Assembly (NCBI GenBank): GCA_022711755.1
Contig: JAKLEA010000022.1
Coordinates: forward strand, 38,918-102,917
Source of the DNA: Planctomycetota bacterium
GTDB lineage: Bacteria; Planctomycetota; Brocadiia; SM23-32; JAKLEA01
Direction: 5' to 3'
Length of the DNA: 64,000 nucleotides
Shown: positions 25,132 to 35,173 of the stretch, in pieces
Layout of the letters: every line of letters starts with the position of its first letter
Numbering within the stretch: the first letter of the stretch is position 1
Program-made: the position numbers and the translations under genes
The notes under the pieces: generated by a model
What the model was told of the DNA's origin: nothing
Seen by the model: only the letters and a program-made list of their open reading frames with translations
The model's database searches: none

Positions 25132-26877
25132 ATGAAGCCGAGTCCCTGGCAATTCCTGCGTGTTCACGTCACAGCGATCATGCTCTTAGGGTTGATCGGC
25201 GCGCTGGCGTTCAGGTGCTTCCATATACATATATTTAAAGGGAAAGAATTGCGGCGGCTTGCTGCGGCGCAACATCTGGTGAAAAGCCCTCTGCCGGCCA
25301 GGAGGGGGAACATTATTGACCGCAACGGGGATCCGCTAGCCGTAACAGTAAGTTCATATTCGGCCTGGGCCGATCCGGAACTCATCCCGGTTGCGGCGAG
25401 ACCAGTGGTTGCCGCTGAGACGGCAAAGATACTCGGCCTGTCCAGAAGTGAAGTGTTAAGCAAGATTTCAAAAGGCGGGCGCTTTGTTTATCTCAAGAGA
25501 CAGGTCGGCAATCTGGAAGCGGCTAAGGTGCGCAATACTGATCTTCCCGGCGTGTTTCTGCTCAAGAGCAGCATCCGGAATTATCCGCATGGGCGCCTTG
25601 CCAGCACATTGCTTGGTTTCTGCGACATAGATAACAATGGACTTGAGGGGGTCGAGGCCGCATACGACCGCATATTGAAGGGCGTGGATGGATATGAAAT
25701 TGTGCGCCGTGACGGAAAGCGAAGGCCATTCTATAGTTATGACAGTGTTCTTGTCCCGGCGAAAGACGGCTCCGACGTGATGCTGACAATTGACAGCACG
25801 ATTCAGGCCATAACAGAGGAGGAGATCGCAAAAGCCAGGGACAAACACAATCCTGAGTGCGTCATGGCAGTAGTGATGAATCCGGATGGGCAGATTCTGG
25901 CGATGGCCAACCTGCCGGATTATGACTGCCGACGCCCGGGGGATTTCAGTCCGGACAGCAGACGCAATCGCTGCATTACGGATGTTTATGAACCCGGATC
26001 AAGTTTCAAGCCTTTTATTGCCGGGATTGCGCTTGAGAAAGGAATTGTCAAACCTGAAACGACATTTTTCTGCGGAAACGGTTCGATGACGTTCGGCAAG
26101 AGGACGCTACGCGACACGCACGGGTATGGAGTGCTTGACGTAAGGCACATAATCATCAAGAGCAGCAATATTGGGATGGCACAGATCGGGTTTAAATGCG
26201 GGTCTGATCTTCTGCATCAGAAGTTGTCGTCGTTTGGGTTCGGGACGCCGACCGGAGTAGAGATTCCGGGAGAGGTTGGCGGGATTCTTCGGCCGAGAAA
26301 GGTCTGGAGCGATTACAGCATAGGCAGCGTTTCAATGGGGCAGGAAATAGCCTGCACCTGTCTGCAATTGGCGCGTGGATTTGCGATTTTCGCAAGCAAT
26401 GGAATGCTTGTGAATCCGAGGATCATTGTTTCTGGGAGGGGTATCGAGGGTACGCGGCAGGCCGGCGAGGATGCCTTGGAGGGGATCCAGTCGGCGCGAG
26501 TGATGTCGGAGAAGGCTGTCGGCCAGATTCGCGAGATGCTGTCAGCGGTTGTGACGGAGGGGACCGCGCAGCAAGCGAAGATGCCAGGCTACCAGATCGG
26601 CGGGAAAACGGGAACTTCACAGCTCCTCGATCCGAGCGGCAAGGGATACAGCCACAGCGCATTCGTGGCGACCTTTGCAGCGATTGCGCCGGTCGAATCC
26701 CCTGCGCTCGTCGTGGTCGTGTCGGTCAGACATCCCCGCAAGGGCGGCTACTACGGAGGGGTAGTAGCCGCCCCTGTCGTGCGTGAAATTGTGTGGAGAA
26801 GCCTCGCATATATGCGCGTTCAACCTTCCATGGCCGCCATGGCGAGCGCTGATGATGTCATGGAGACAAAGCAGTGA
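25132..26877 (+). CDS. ftsI: Division-specific peptidoglycan transpeptidase FtsI (PBP3)
   Basis: The ATG at 25132 is preferred because the short N-terminus leads straight into the membrane anchor; a TTG at 25096 is also possible. Neither has a clear ribosome site. After the anchor comes the dimerisation domain ('PARRGNIIDRNGDPLAVTVS'). The transpeptidase motifs, numbered from the TTG, are SxxK at S302-K305 ('EPGSSFKPF'), SxN at S356-N358 ('IKSSNIGMAQ') and KTG at 504-506 ('IGGKTGTSQL'). It cross-links septal peptidoglycan with FtsW. The stop overlaps the murE start (ATGA). Confidence 0.95.
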   Translation: MKPSPWQFLRVHVTAIMLLGLIGALAFRCFHIHIFKGKELRRLAAAQHLVKSPLPARRGNIIDRNGDPLAVTVSSYSAWADPELIPVAARPVVAAETAKILGLSRSEVLSKISKGGRFVYLKRQVGNLEAAKVRNTDLPGVFLLKSSIRNYPHGRLASTLLGFCDIDNNGLEGVEAAYDRILKGVDGYEIVRRDGKRRPFYSYDSVLVPAKDGSDVMLTIDSTIQAITEEEIAKARDKHNPECVMAVVMNPDGQILAMANLPDYDCRRPGDFSPDSRRNRCITDVYEPGSSFKPFIAGIALEKGIVKPETTFFCGNGSMTFGKRTLRDTHGYGVLDVRHIIIKSSNIGMAQIGFKCGSDLLHQKLSSFGFGTPTGVEIPGEVGGILRPRKVWSDYSIGSVSMGQEIACTCLQLARGFAIFASNGMLVNPRIIVSGRGIEGTRQAGEDALEGIQSARVMSEKAVGQIREMLSAVVTEGTAQQAKMPGYQIGGKTGTSQLLDPSGKGYSHSAFVATFAAIAPVESPALVVVVSVRHPRKGGYYGGVVAAPVVREIVWRSLAYMRVQPSMAAMASADDVMETKQ

Positions 26878-28439
26878 AATTATCAAGAGTAATCCAGTTG
26901 ATTGAATTCCGCAGTCTGAAAAATTTCCATGAAATGGAAATAAGCGGAATTGAGTGCGATTCCCGCAGGATCAGCCCCAACATTCTTTTTGCGTGCATTT
27001 CAGGGTACAGCGAAGACGGTCATAAATACGCCGAGGATGCTGTGCGACTAGGCGCAAAGGCTCTTCTTGTGGAAAAGGAACTGGCGCTGCCGGAGACAAT
27101 CGCGCAGATACGCGTTGAGAATTGCCGGATCGCCCTGTCGAAACTGGCTCACGAATTCAATGGGAAACCCTCAGAAGCAATGCACATTACAGGTATAACA
27201 GGAACAAACGGCAAGAGTTCCTGCGCATGGTTATTGAGGGCGATAAATAACTCGATAGGATTCAAAACGGGGCTGATCGGGACCATCGAGTATGACACTG
27301 TGAAACGGACAATTGAGGCTTCGCGAACAACTCCTGACGGTCTTGCTCTTCAAAATTATCTGCGAGAAATGCGCGACGCAGGCGCAAGCCATGTAGCGAT
27401 GGAAGTGACTTCCATCGGGTTGGTTCTTGACAGGGTAAGCGACGTGGATTTCGACGCGGGTTGCTTCATAAACTTGACTCGCGACCACCTTGATTTTCAC
27501 GGAGACATGGAGCGTTATCGAGAGGCAAAGGGTTTGCTGTTCAAAATGTTGAAGGAGGACGCCGTCGCGATTCTGAATGCCGACGATCCCGCAAGCGAAT
27601 ATTACAAAGGGATAACAAAAGCAAAAATCATGACGTTCGGCATCCGGAACAAGGCCGACGTCATGGCTGAAGATCTTGAAATTGACATAAGCGGAATTCG
27701 CTTCCGGCTCTGTCTGCCGGGGGTTTGCGTAAAGGTTGCTCTCCCCTTGGTCGGAGAGTACGGCTGTACCGATGCCCTGGCCGCCGCGGCATGCAGTTGG
27801 GCGGGAACCGTTCAAAAAAAACAAGCGATTAAAGGTGTAGACGGTCCCGACGACTTGGCCCGAAGAATTGGATGGGGACTGGAAAGCTGTTCAGGCATTC
27901 CGGGACGTCTTCAGCGGGTCAGCGACGGCCAGGGCAGAACAATCTTTGTGGATTACGCGCATACCGGGCACGCTTTGGAATCGGTCCTCGGCGCGCTTCG
28001 CCCGCTTGTCAAGGATGGACGGTTGATAACCGTTTTCGGGGCGGGTGGGAACAGGGACAAGGGCAAACGGCCTCTCATGGCGCGGCAGGTGGAACGGTTC
28101 TCGGACCTTTTCTGGGTGACGAGCGATAACCCAAGGTTCGAGGAGCCGGACGCAATCATCGCCGACGTCATGACGGGGATAACGGATCGAGGAAGGTGTA
28201 GGATCGAGCCGGACCGGGAGATTGCAATAAGGCAGGCGGTATTTGAAATGGAAACCGGCGACGTTCTGGTCATAGCTGGGAAGGGGCATGAAAAGGCTCA
28301 AAGTATAAAAGGAGTTAATTACGAGTTTGACGATGTCGAGGTTGCGTCAAAGTGCGCGGCCGAGGCAGGCAAGATTGATATTCATCTCCTGGACGGGCTA
28401 CAGGTTCGGCAAAGGGAAGCCAGAAGGAGGAGGGCTTAA
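26874..28439 (+). CDS. murE: UDP-MurNAc-L-Ala-D-Glu ligase MurE, meso-DAP type
   Basis: MurE adds the third amino acid of the stem peptide. 'GITGTNGKSSCAWLL' is the ATP-binding loop, 'TTPDGLALQNYL' and 'HVAMEVTSIGL' line the UDP-MurNAc site, and 'INLTRDHLDFHG' carries the carbamylated-lysine region. The specificity motif reads D-N-P-R ('VTSDNPRFEEP'), typical of enzymes that add meso-diaminopimelate, so the wall is Gram-negative type. 'FVDYAHTGHALESVL' is the C-terminal domain signature. The last 40 residues form a basic tail longer than usual. Its stop shares bases with the murF start (TAATG). Confidence 0.97.
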   Translation: MKLSRVIQLIEFRSLKNFHEMEISGIECDSRRISPNILFACISGYSEDGHKYAEDAVRLGAKALLVEKELALPETIAQIRVENCRIALSKLAHEFNGKPSEAMHITGITGTNGKSSCAWLLRAINNSIGFKTGLIGTIEYDTVKRTIEASRTTPDGLALQNYLREMRDAGASHVAMEVTSIGLVLDRVSDVDFDAGCFINLTRDHLDFHGDMERYREAKGLLFKMLKEDAVAILNADDPASEYYKGITKAKIMTFGIRNKADVMAEDLEIDISGIRFRLCLPGVCVKVALPLVGEYGCTDALAAAACSWAGTVQKKQAIKGVDGPDDLARRIGWGLESCSGIPGRLQRVSDGQGRTIFVDYAHTGHALESVLGALRPLVKDGRLITVFGAGGNRDKGKRPLMARQVERFSDLFWVTSDNPRFEEPDAIIADVMTGITDRGRCRIEPDREIAIRQAVFEMETGDVLVIAGKGHEKAQSIKGVNYEFDDVEVASKCAAEAGKIDIHLLDGLQVRQREARRRRA

Positions 28440-29863
28440 TGAACGCCTTGACATGCAGGGAGATTGCGATTGCGACTGGAGGGACGCTCACGACGGGAGG
28501 CGAAGGAATCATCGTCACCGGAGTATCCACGGACACGCGGGATCTCAAAGCTGGGGATGTTTTCTTCGCGCTTAGGGGCGAGAGATGGGACGGCCACAAC
28601 TTTGTTCAGCAGGCTCTTAACAAGGGGGCAACGCTTGTGGTTGTCTCATGCGCCGAAACAAGCTGGAGTTTCAGGCCGTCTCAGGGAATGCTGCTGGTTG
28701 ACGACACTACAAAAGCGCTGGGTGATGTTGCATCGTATTATCGCGGCAGCCTTCCGGCAAAGTTGATCGGGATCACCGGAAGCACGGGCAAGACCACGGC
28801 GAAAAGCATGCTCAACAAAGTTCTATGCGGACTTGCGCCGACCGTGGCATCGCCAAAAAGCTTCAATAACCACATAGGTGTTCCATTAACGATACTGTCC
28901 GCAGACAGGCATCACAAGTTTGTGATACTGGAGATGGGGACGAACCATTTTGGAGAGATACGGTACCTCGGAAAGATGGCGCGGCCCGAGATCGGCGTGA
29001 TATTGAACGTCGGGCCGAGTCATTTGGAAGGACTGATTGACGAAGAGGGAGTCGCCCGGGCGAAGGCAGAACTATTGCCCGAACTGGCGAGGGGAGCGAC
29101 CGCGATATTGAACGCTGACAACCGGCACACGCGCGAAATGGCGAGAAGCTGCAGTCGCAAGATATTGACTTTTGGAGAATCAGAAGACGCGAATTTCAGA
29201 ATCACGGAACTGGGTGATTCGTCCGACGGTCTGATATTCAAAGTTAATAATTATGAAGTGAGATTAAACGTTGCTGGACGGCATAACGCATGGAATGCGG
29301 CGGCGTGCATCGCTATTTGCGGCGCATTGGGGCTTGACCTGGCTGCTGCGGTTGAAGGACTTGCAGCATTCCAGCCGCCGCCGATGCGGATGGAGAAGAA
29401 GCAGTGCGCCGGAGTCATGTTCTTGAACGACATGTACAACAGCAACCCGCTCAGCGCAAAAGCTGCGCTTGACACGCTTGCCGGCATGAAGACGGACGGC
29501 AGGCGGATATTCCTGTGCTCGGACATGAGGGAGCTTGGCGCGAGTTCCGAGGCGCTGCATGGGGAGCTTGGCGCATACGCCGCGCAACGAGGGATTGATG
29601 CCCTGTATGCAATCGGCGATCACGCGCGATTCACGGCACTAGGGGCCAGAGAAGCGGGTTTGAGCGAAAGTTTGTTCTTTGAAGAGATTGAAGACGTCGT
29701 CGGGCAAATGGCCGGAAGTCTGAAACCGGGCGACGCGGTACTGCTCAAAGCGTCAAGGGCCATGGGGCTGGAAAAAGTGATGAGCAGGCTTGAAGAAGTT
29801 CTGGCAAAAATGAGCGGAAACGTTCAAAAGATGCCGATAAACAACATTGCCAAGGTTGCGTAA
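28439..29863 (+). CDS. murF: UDP-MurNAc-tripeptide D-alanyl-D-alanine ligase
   Basis: MurF attaches D-Ala-D-Ala to the UDP-MurNAc tripeptide. The N-terminal domain carries 'VSTDTRDLKAGDVFFALRGE', the ATP loop is 'IGITGSTGKTTAKSML', the central site is 'VILEMGTNHFGEIRYL', and 'FLNDMYNSNPLSAKAALDTL' marks the C-terminal domain. At 474 residues the length is normal. Translational coupling with murE is suggested by the overlapping stop and start. Confidence 0.97.
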   Translation: MNALTCREIAIATGGTLTTGGEGIIVTGVSTDTRDLKAGDVFFALRGERWDGHNFVQQALNKGATLVVVSCAETSWSFRPSQGMLLVDDTTKALGDVASYYRGSLPAKLIGITGSTGKTTAKSMLNKVLCGLAPTVASPKSFNNHIGVPLTILSADRHHKFVILEMGTNHFGEIRYLGKMARPEIGVILNVGPSHLEGLIDEEGVARAKAELLPELARGATAILNADNRHTREMARSCSRKILTFGESEDANFRITELGDSSDGLIFKVNNYEVRLNVAGRHNAWNAAACIAICGALGLDLAAAVEGLAAFQPPPMRMEKKQCAGVMFLNDMYNSNPLSAKAALDTLAGMKTDGRRIFLCSDMRELGASSEALHGELGAYAAQRGIDALYAIGDHARFTALGAREAGLSESLFFEEIEDVVGQMAGSLKPGDAVLLKASRAMGLEKVMSRLEEVLAKMSGNVQKMPINNIAKVA

Positions 29864-29875
29864 GAGGAAAATAAC

Positions 29876-30973
29876 ATGTTGTATTCCTGGTTGACAATGA
29901 TATTCGGATCCGCCTGCGATACTGGAAATATTACATCGCGCGCCGCGCTTGCGGCTCTGACCGCATTCGCAGCAAGTCTGATGATTGGGCGGCGGTTGAT
30001 TCCGATGCTGAATGTTTGGCATAACCGCTGCTGGCGAGAGAAATTTTTCGCGCGGCACCAGTTGCTAAAAGACGAAACGAAGGTGAAGGATAAAACGCCG
30101 GCGATGGGCGGGATCATATTCATCTCGGCGTTGCTTGTGACGAGTCTGATCTGGGTGGACATGTTCAACAACTATGTCCAGTGCGTGATCTTCAGCATGG
30201 TTGCGTTATCCTGCGTTGGGTTCGTGGACGACTGGATCAAGCTGACAACCGAGAGGGACGGGATTTCGGCGAAGAGGAAGTTCTTGCTGCAAAGCGCAAT
30301 CGGCGGCGCAATAGGGTTGGCGCTTTATTTAGACAATTACATCGCTCCTGGAAGCGGAGACAGAAGCTCAATTTATCTGCCCTTTGTGGGGTTGGCGATA
30401 GGAATCGGGCCTCTATATGTGGCATGGTGCGCGTTCATCGTAAACGCGACATCGAACTCGACGAATTTGACTGACGGAGTGGACGGACTTGCGATCGGCG
30501 TGATCATCATCATGGCCATAGCCCTCGGCGCTCTTGCGTGCATAACGGGGTCCCCGGGTCTTAGCGGGTCGTATTCAATACCATACATTCAAAAGAGTTC
30601 GGAACTTGTCGTCTTGATCGGCGGATTTGTTGGGGCAGGTCTGGGTTTCCTAACGTTCAACACCTATCCCGCAAAAGTTTTCATGGGCGATACCGGCAGC
30701 CTGGGTCTCGGGGGGATGATTGGTTCGATAGCATTAATTCTCAGGCACGAGATGATTCTTCCTATTATCGGAGTGATTCTGATTGTCGAGTGCGGGTCGG
30801 TCATCATTCAAGTTTTCTGCTTCAAAATGTACGGGTACCGGCCTTTTGCAATGGCTCCGTTTCATCACCACGTGAAGCGTAAATACGGCTGGCATGAGCA
30901 GCAGATAACGACCCGGTTTTGGACCATAACTCTTCTGGCGATTTTCCTGTGCATGAGTTTTGTGAAGTCCTGA
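29876..30973 (+). CDS. mraY: Phospho-MurNAc-pentapeptide translocase MraY
   Basis: MraY transfers phospho-MurNAc-pentapeptide from UDP to undecaprenyl phosphate, making lipid I. The 365 residues have about ten membrane helices. Diagnostic segments are 'KDKTPAMGGIIF', 'VGFVDDWIKL', 'NATSNSTNLTDGVDGLAIG', 'AKVFMGDTGSLGLGGMIG', and 'MAPFHHHVKRKYGWHE', which hold the catalytic aspartates and the HHH metal/substrate motif. AGAGGAAAATAAC precedes the ATG. In most clusters murD comes next; here ftsW does. Confidence 0.97.
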   Translation: MLYSWLTMIFGSACDTGNITSRAALAALTAFAASLMIGRRLIPMLNVWHNRCWREKFFARHQLLKDETKVKDKTPAMGGIIFISALLVTSLIWVDMFNNYVQCVIFSMVALSCVGFVDDWIKLTTERDGISAKRKFLLQSAIGGAIGLALYLDNYIAPGSGDRSSIYLPFVGLAIGIGPLYVAWCAFIVNATSNSTNLTDGVDGLAIGVIIIMAIALGALACITGSPGLSGSYSIPYIQKSSELVVLIGGFVGAGLGFLTFNTYPAKVFMGDTGSLGLGGMIGSIALILRHEMILPIIGVILIVECGSVIIQVFCFKMYGYRPFAMAPFHHHVKRKYGWHEQQITTRFWTITLLAIFLCMSFVKS

Positions 30974-30989
30974 CGGAGAGCGATCGGCA

Positions 30990-32489
30990 GTGATTCTGGG
31001 CGATACATTTGATGCACAAAGCGGAACCCCGGTGCAGCATTCAGTGAAAGCTGATGAAGATGGGCGACTTGGCGACGGTTCAGGCGCGAATGAGGTTATT
31101 TCCGGTCGCCAGGGGAGACTGCTATGTGTTGTGTTGACGCTGGTCGGGATTGGCGTTCTCATGGTATACAGCGCCAGTCTAGGAAATGTAGCCACGCCTG
31201 AAGAGGGGCGAGGAATTTTAGCGAAGCAGTTAATGTTCGTCGCGCTTGGCATTATCGGAATGATCTTTGGCATGACAGTTCCGATAGCCGCTGCGCGAAG
31301 GCACAGCCTTCTTATTATGGGATTATCCGTGGCGGCGCTGCTTGCAGTATACGTTCCTGGATTTGGACTGGTTCTTAATGGAGCAAGGCGCTGGGTAAGA
31401 CTTCCCGGCGGGATAACCTTCCAACCATCGGAATTTACAAAACTTGCAATAATTATATTTGCGGCTGCATATTCCGAAAGATTCAAGGATCGGATGAAAA
31501 GTCTGTGGTGGGGATTCACTGTTCCCATGGGGATTATAGGATTCGTGTGCCTGTTTGTTTTGATGGAGCCGGATTTCGGAACATGCGTTCTGACGATGTC
31601 TGTCGGCACTCTTGTTCTGCTGGCGGGCGGAATGCGATTAAGCCCTCTGATAGTCGGTGGAATTATGGCGCTTCCAGCTTTTGAAATACTCGTGATGAAC
31701 GTGCCGTATCGTCGCGCCAGGGTGTTGTCGTTTATTGACCCATGGGCTGATTCCCGCGGCGCCGGTTACCAGATCTGCCAGTCGCTGATGGCGATGGGTA
31801 GGGGAGGAATATTTGGGACCGGGGTCGGCGGCAGCGTGCAAAAACTTGGGTTCTTGCCCGAAGCAAATTCAGACTTCGTGCTGGCGATTGTTGGAGAAGA
31901 GCTTGGGTTCGTCGGTTGTCTTCTGGTTCTGTTCCTGTTCGGCGTGCTTCTATGGGAGGGGCTGAATGTCGCGCTTGGATCAGAAGATTACTTCACCTTC
32001 TTGCTGGCATACGGAGTCTCAGTGTTGATAACGCTCCAGGCGATAATAAATGTTGCGGTGACGACGGGCAGCGTACCGCCCAAAGGTTTACCGCTGCCAT
32101 TTATTTCCGCCGGCGGAAGCTCTCTTGTATTCACAATGTTTGCTGGCGGCGTATTGATGCATCTTGCGGGACGAAATGCTGGAAAGCGGACTCCTCTACT
32201 CCCATTCGCTGTTCAGGAACCGCGTTATCAAAGGGCTTTCTACGAATTAATTGAAGACGCGCGAGATGGTGGATCAGCATGGTTGAGCGCGAGATTGCAT
32301 TTGAATAATGAAGGCCGAAACCGACCTGGCGCTGCGGGCGGGCCTCGGGCTTATGAACCCCGCGCGGGGTCAGCTTCCGAAACCAGCGTCCTGCAGAAGA
32401 TTGCTCCCGTGGCGCGCAGGTCGGTCGGCCTTGGACTTCAAACAGTTACACGGTGTTGCGCGGGAATCAAGAAAGGCGGTTCGAAATGA
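30990..32489 (+). CDS. ftsW: Septal peptidoglycan glycosyltransferase FtsW (SEDS family)
   Basis: The start is GTG at 30990, with GGAG about 11 bases upstream. After a 40-residue polar N-terminus there are about ten membrane helices. SEDS hallmarks include 'NGARRWVRLPGGITFQPSEF' with TK next, 'MEPDFGTCVLT', 'RRARVLSFIDPWAD', 'FLPEANSDFVLAIVGEELGF', and 'PPKGLPLPFISAGGSS'. FtsW polymerises glycan strands with FtsI. The C-terminal 85 residues are a long basic cytoplasmic tail, unusual in length. The stop overlaps the murG start by ATGA. Confidence 0.95.
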   Translation: MILGDTFDAQSGTPVQHSVKADEDGRLGDGSGANEVISGRQGRLLCVVLTLVGIGVLMVYSASLGNVATPEEGRGILAKQLMFVALGIIGMIFGMTVPIAAARRHSLLIMGLSVAALLAVYVPGFGLVLNGARRWVRLPGGITFQPSEFTKLAIIIFAAAYSERFKDRMKSLWWGFTVPMGIIGFVCLFVLMEPDFGTCVLTMSVGTLVLLAGGMRLSPLIVGGIMALPAFEILVMNVPYRRARVLSFIDPWADSRGAGYQICQSLMAMGRGGIFGTGVGGSVQKLGFLPEANSDFVLAIVGEELGFVGCLLVLFLFGVLLWEGLNVALGSEDYFTFLLAYGVSVLITLQAIINVAVTTGSVPPKGLPLPFISAGGSSLVFTMFAGGVLMHLAGRNAGKRTPLLPFAVQEPRYQRAFYELIEDARDGGSAWLSARLHLNNEGRNRPGAAGGPRAYEPRAGSASETSVLQKIAPVARRSVGLGLQTVTRCCAGIKKGGSK

Positions 32490-33637
32490 GACTTGCCCTT
32501 GCCGGAGGGGCTACGGGCGGCCATTTGCTGCCGGGAGTCGCCGTGGCGCAAGCAGTCAGAGAGTTTGTGCCGGATGTTGAAGTCAAGTGGCTGGCTACGT
32601 ACAGGGCCAGTGAAAATTACTGTCTCGGAGTTAATGGGATTGAAGTCTACAGACTTCCAGCGCCGAGGCTGCGCAAAGGGGTGATCGGATTGCCGATTTT
32701 TGCGAGCGGCCAATGCGCATGTTACGCGATGGCGCTTTCCCTGTTCGCCGCCAGAAGACCTTCCGTGGTTATCGGCCTGGGAGGGTATGCATCGGCAGCG
32801 CCTGTTATGGCAGCGAAATCCCTTGGGATACCGGTGATGCTTCTCGAGCAGAACGCTATAGCAGGAAGAGCGACGCGAACCTTGTCAAGGTTTGCGCATG
32901 CAGCCTGTGTGCCCTGGGAGGAATGTAGGGGAGATTTCAGCGACAGATGCCAGGTGGAAGTTACTGGGAATCCGGTCCGGATGAACTGTGTAGGCAGGAA
33001 TAGAGCCTTGGCCGCCTCGACATTCGGGCTTGATCCTCAAGTGAAAACATTGCTTGTCGTTGGAGGAAGTCAGGGAAGCGTGCCAATAAATTCACTCCTT
33101 GCCTCCGGGTTGGACAAGGTTGCGTCGAAGGTAAGAAACTTCCAGATAATTCACTGCGCTGGACCTGGAAATTCCGAACTTGTTCGAGAAGCCTATGAGA
33201 GGAATGGAATTCGAGCAACAGTAGTGGATTTCCTTGAAGACATGGGCGCTGCTTATGCGGCAACTGATCTTGTTGTCTGCCGGGCAGGCGGAACAACCAT
33301 CGCGGAGATTGCCGCAAACGGACTCCCCGGAATCTTCATCCCATATCCATACGCTGTTGACAATCATCAGTACCACAATGCGCTTGCGCACTGCAAGCCG
33401 GGCAGCGGAGTGATTTTGGAGGAACGTGGGCTGTCACCATCAAGACTCTGGAACGCCGCGCTGGACATTCTAAATGATGACGAGGCCCTGAAGAAGATGG
33501 CCGTTGCCTGTCGTATGCAGGGAAGACCCTGGGCGGCATATAGGGCTGCGGAATTGGCTTTGAAGCTTGCCGGAGTTGAAAAGACCGTGCACATTCAGGC
33601 TGGGAAAACAGAAGCAGAACTTCGAATGACTGCGTAA
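32486..33637 (+). CDS. murG: UDP-GlcNAc:lipid I GlcNAc transferase MurG
   Basis: The ATG at 32486 overlaps the ftsW stop and is preceded by AAAGGCGG, giving 383 residues. The N-terminal glycine loop 'LALAGGATGGHLLPGVAVA' holds lipid I. Further signatures are 'VIGLGGYASAAPVMAAKSL', 'LLEQNAIAGRATRTLSRFA', 'VVGGSQGSVPINSLL', and 'DLVVCRAGGTTIAEIAANGL' in the UDP-GlcNAc site. MurG is a peripheral inner-membrane GT28 enzyme making lipid II. Confidence 0.97.
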   Translation: MRLALAGGATGGHLLPGVAVAQAVREFVPDVEVKWLATYRASENYCLGVNGIEVYRLPAPRLRKGVIGLPIFASGQCACYAMALSLFAARRPSVVIGLGGYASAAPVMAAKSLGIPVMLLEQNAIAGRATRTLSRFAHAACVPWEECRGDFSDRCQVEVTGNPVRMNCVGRNRALAASTFGLDPQVKTLLVVGGSQGSVPINSLLASGLDKVASKVRNFQIIHCAGPGNSELVREAYERNGIRATVVDFLEDMGAAYAATDLVVCRAGGTTIAEIAANGLPGIFIPYPYAVDNHQYHNALAHCKPGSGVILEERGLSPSRLWNAALDILNDDEALKKMAVACRMQGRPWAAYRAAELALKLAGVEKTVHIQAGKTEAELRMTA

Positions 33638-33669
33638 AGAAGATCAAGAATAAGGTCTGGAGAGGGAAT

Positions 33670-35091
33670 ATGGGAACTGGAATGTTTGACTCTTTCGGCG
33701 AAGGCTCGGTCCACCTTGCCGGGATTGGCGGCGCGGCGATGAGCGGGCTGGCGAGAATGCTTGTCCAGGGAGGACGACGAGTGACGGGAAGCGATTTATA
33801 TCCATCTCCAGCTACGCGAGATCTGGAAAAGTCAGGAATAAAAATAAAATATGGCCAGCAGTCTGCGGAATTCGATACAGATGCGGTGCTTATCGTTCGT
33901 TCGCCTGCTGTACCTGATTCTAATCCGGAAATCGCCGCTGCGCGGAAGATGGGATTGCCCGTAATCAAATTTCCACAAGTTCTTGGAATGATGATGCGGC
34001 AGAAAACAGGTGTGGCGGTAAGCGGCGCACATGGAAAGACAACTTGTTCATCCATGACCGCCGTCATTCTTAAAACAGCCGGATTGAAACCATCATGGAT
34101 GATAGGGGGAGGGGTGCCGGACCTTGGCGCGTGCGCCAACCTTGATGACGGGAGTCACATCGTAGTGGAAGCATGTGAGTATGACAGGAGTTTCCTCGAT
34201 CTGAGGCCGACCATCGCCCTTGTGACGAATATAGATGAGGATCATCTTGATTACTATAAAGATATTGATGAAATTACCCAAGCATTCAAGGATTTCGTTT
34301 CTTTGCTTCCTGGCGATGGTTTGCTGGTGCTCGGCGAGGAGTCGGATTATACAGGCCGGTTGAGAGAAGCGACACAAGCTGATATTGAGACAGTCACATT
34401 GAACGGCAGCGGGGATTGGAACATCAGCGAGACGACATTTGCTCCGCAATGGAGCAAGTTTAATCTGTCGCATCATGGAGTCCATATCGGGTGTTTCCAG
34501 ATTCATATACCCGGTATTCACAATGTCAGGAATGCGGCGTGTGCCGCTGCGATTGCCTTCCGCGCTGGCGCAACGATAGATGCGGCAAGAGATGGACTTG
34601 CCGGATTCCACGGGGCAGCCAGAAGATTCCAGGTAATGGGAAAATGCAGAGATGACGTTTGTGTAATAAATGATTATGCGCATCATCCAAGAGAAATCAG
34701 CGCGACATTGAGCGCTGCGCGTCAAAGATTTCCGGACCGTCGAATCTGGTGCATCTTTCAACCGCATCAACATTCAAGAACGCGGTTGCTGATGGACAGA
34801 TTCGCAAAGTGTTTCACTGGAGCCGACAAGCTTGTGCTGGCTCCAATCTTCGCTGCGAGGGATTCAGAACAGGACAGGGAAGAAGTGTCGTCAAAGTCTT
34901 TGGCTGATGCCGTGGAGGCATCAGGGCAGACAGTTCGAGTAGCCAGAAGTCTGGATGAAGTTGTAAGTGTGGCTTCAAACGAAGTCGGCAAGGGCGATGT
35001 GATCATGGTCATGGGCGCGGGAGACATCTGGCGCGTAGCTGAAACACTCGCGTCGGTATTTGGAGATTCAATTGTCAAGGCTGCGGGATGA
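33670..35091 (+). CDS. murC: UDP-MurNAc-L-alanine ligase
   Basis: MurC adds L-alanine to UDP-MurNAc. The Rossmann-like N-terminus reads 'VHLAGIGGAAMSGLARML', the ATP loop 'AVSGAHGKTTCSSMTAVI', the central region 'VVEACEYDRSFL' and 'VTNIDEDHLDYY', and the C-terminal domain 'INDYAHHPREISATL' with 'IFQPHQHSRTRLLMDRF'. The length of 473 is standard. It is not fused to Ddl, unlike in chlamydiae. Its 5' spacing from murG is 32 bases, with GGAGAGGGAAT before the ATG. Confidence 0.97.
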   Translation: MGTGMFDSFGEGSVHLAGIGGAAMSGLARMLVQGGRRVTGSDLYPSPATRDLEKSGIKIKYGQQSAEFDTDAVLIVRSPAVPDSNPEIAAARKMGLPVIKFPQVLGMMMRQKTGVAVSGAHGKTTCSSMTAVILKTAGLKPSWMIGGGVPDLGACANLDDGSHIVVEACEYDRSFLDLRPTIALVTNIDEDHLDYYKDIDEITQAFKDFVSLLPGDGLLVLGEESDYTGRLREATQADIETVTLNGSGDWNISETTFAPQWSKFNLSHHGVHIGCFQIHIPGIHNVRNAACAAAIAFRAGATIDAARDGLAGFHGAARRFQVMGKCRDDVCVINDYAHHPREISATLSAARQRFPDRRIWCIFQPHQHSRTRLLMDRFAKCFTGADKLVLAPIFAARDSEQDREEVSSKSLADAVEASGQTVRVARSLDEVVSVASNEVGKGDVIMVMGAGDIWRVAETLASVFGDSIVKAAG

Positions 35092-35173
35092 ATCGGCGGG
35101 GACTGCAACGGTCAATTGCGCTTTGCGTGAAGCGCGACAGATCCCCGGCAGACGTCACGATGGGAGGACGGGC

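Noticed and set aside
35060..35173. N-terminal extension of MurB overlapping murC
   Set aside because: The ATG at 35174 has a GGGAGG site at 6 bases and the extension carries no MurB sequence.
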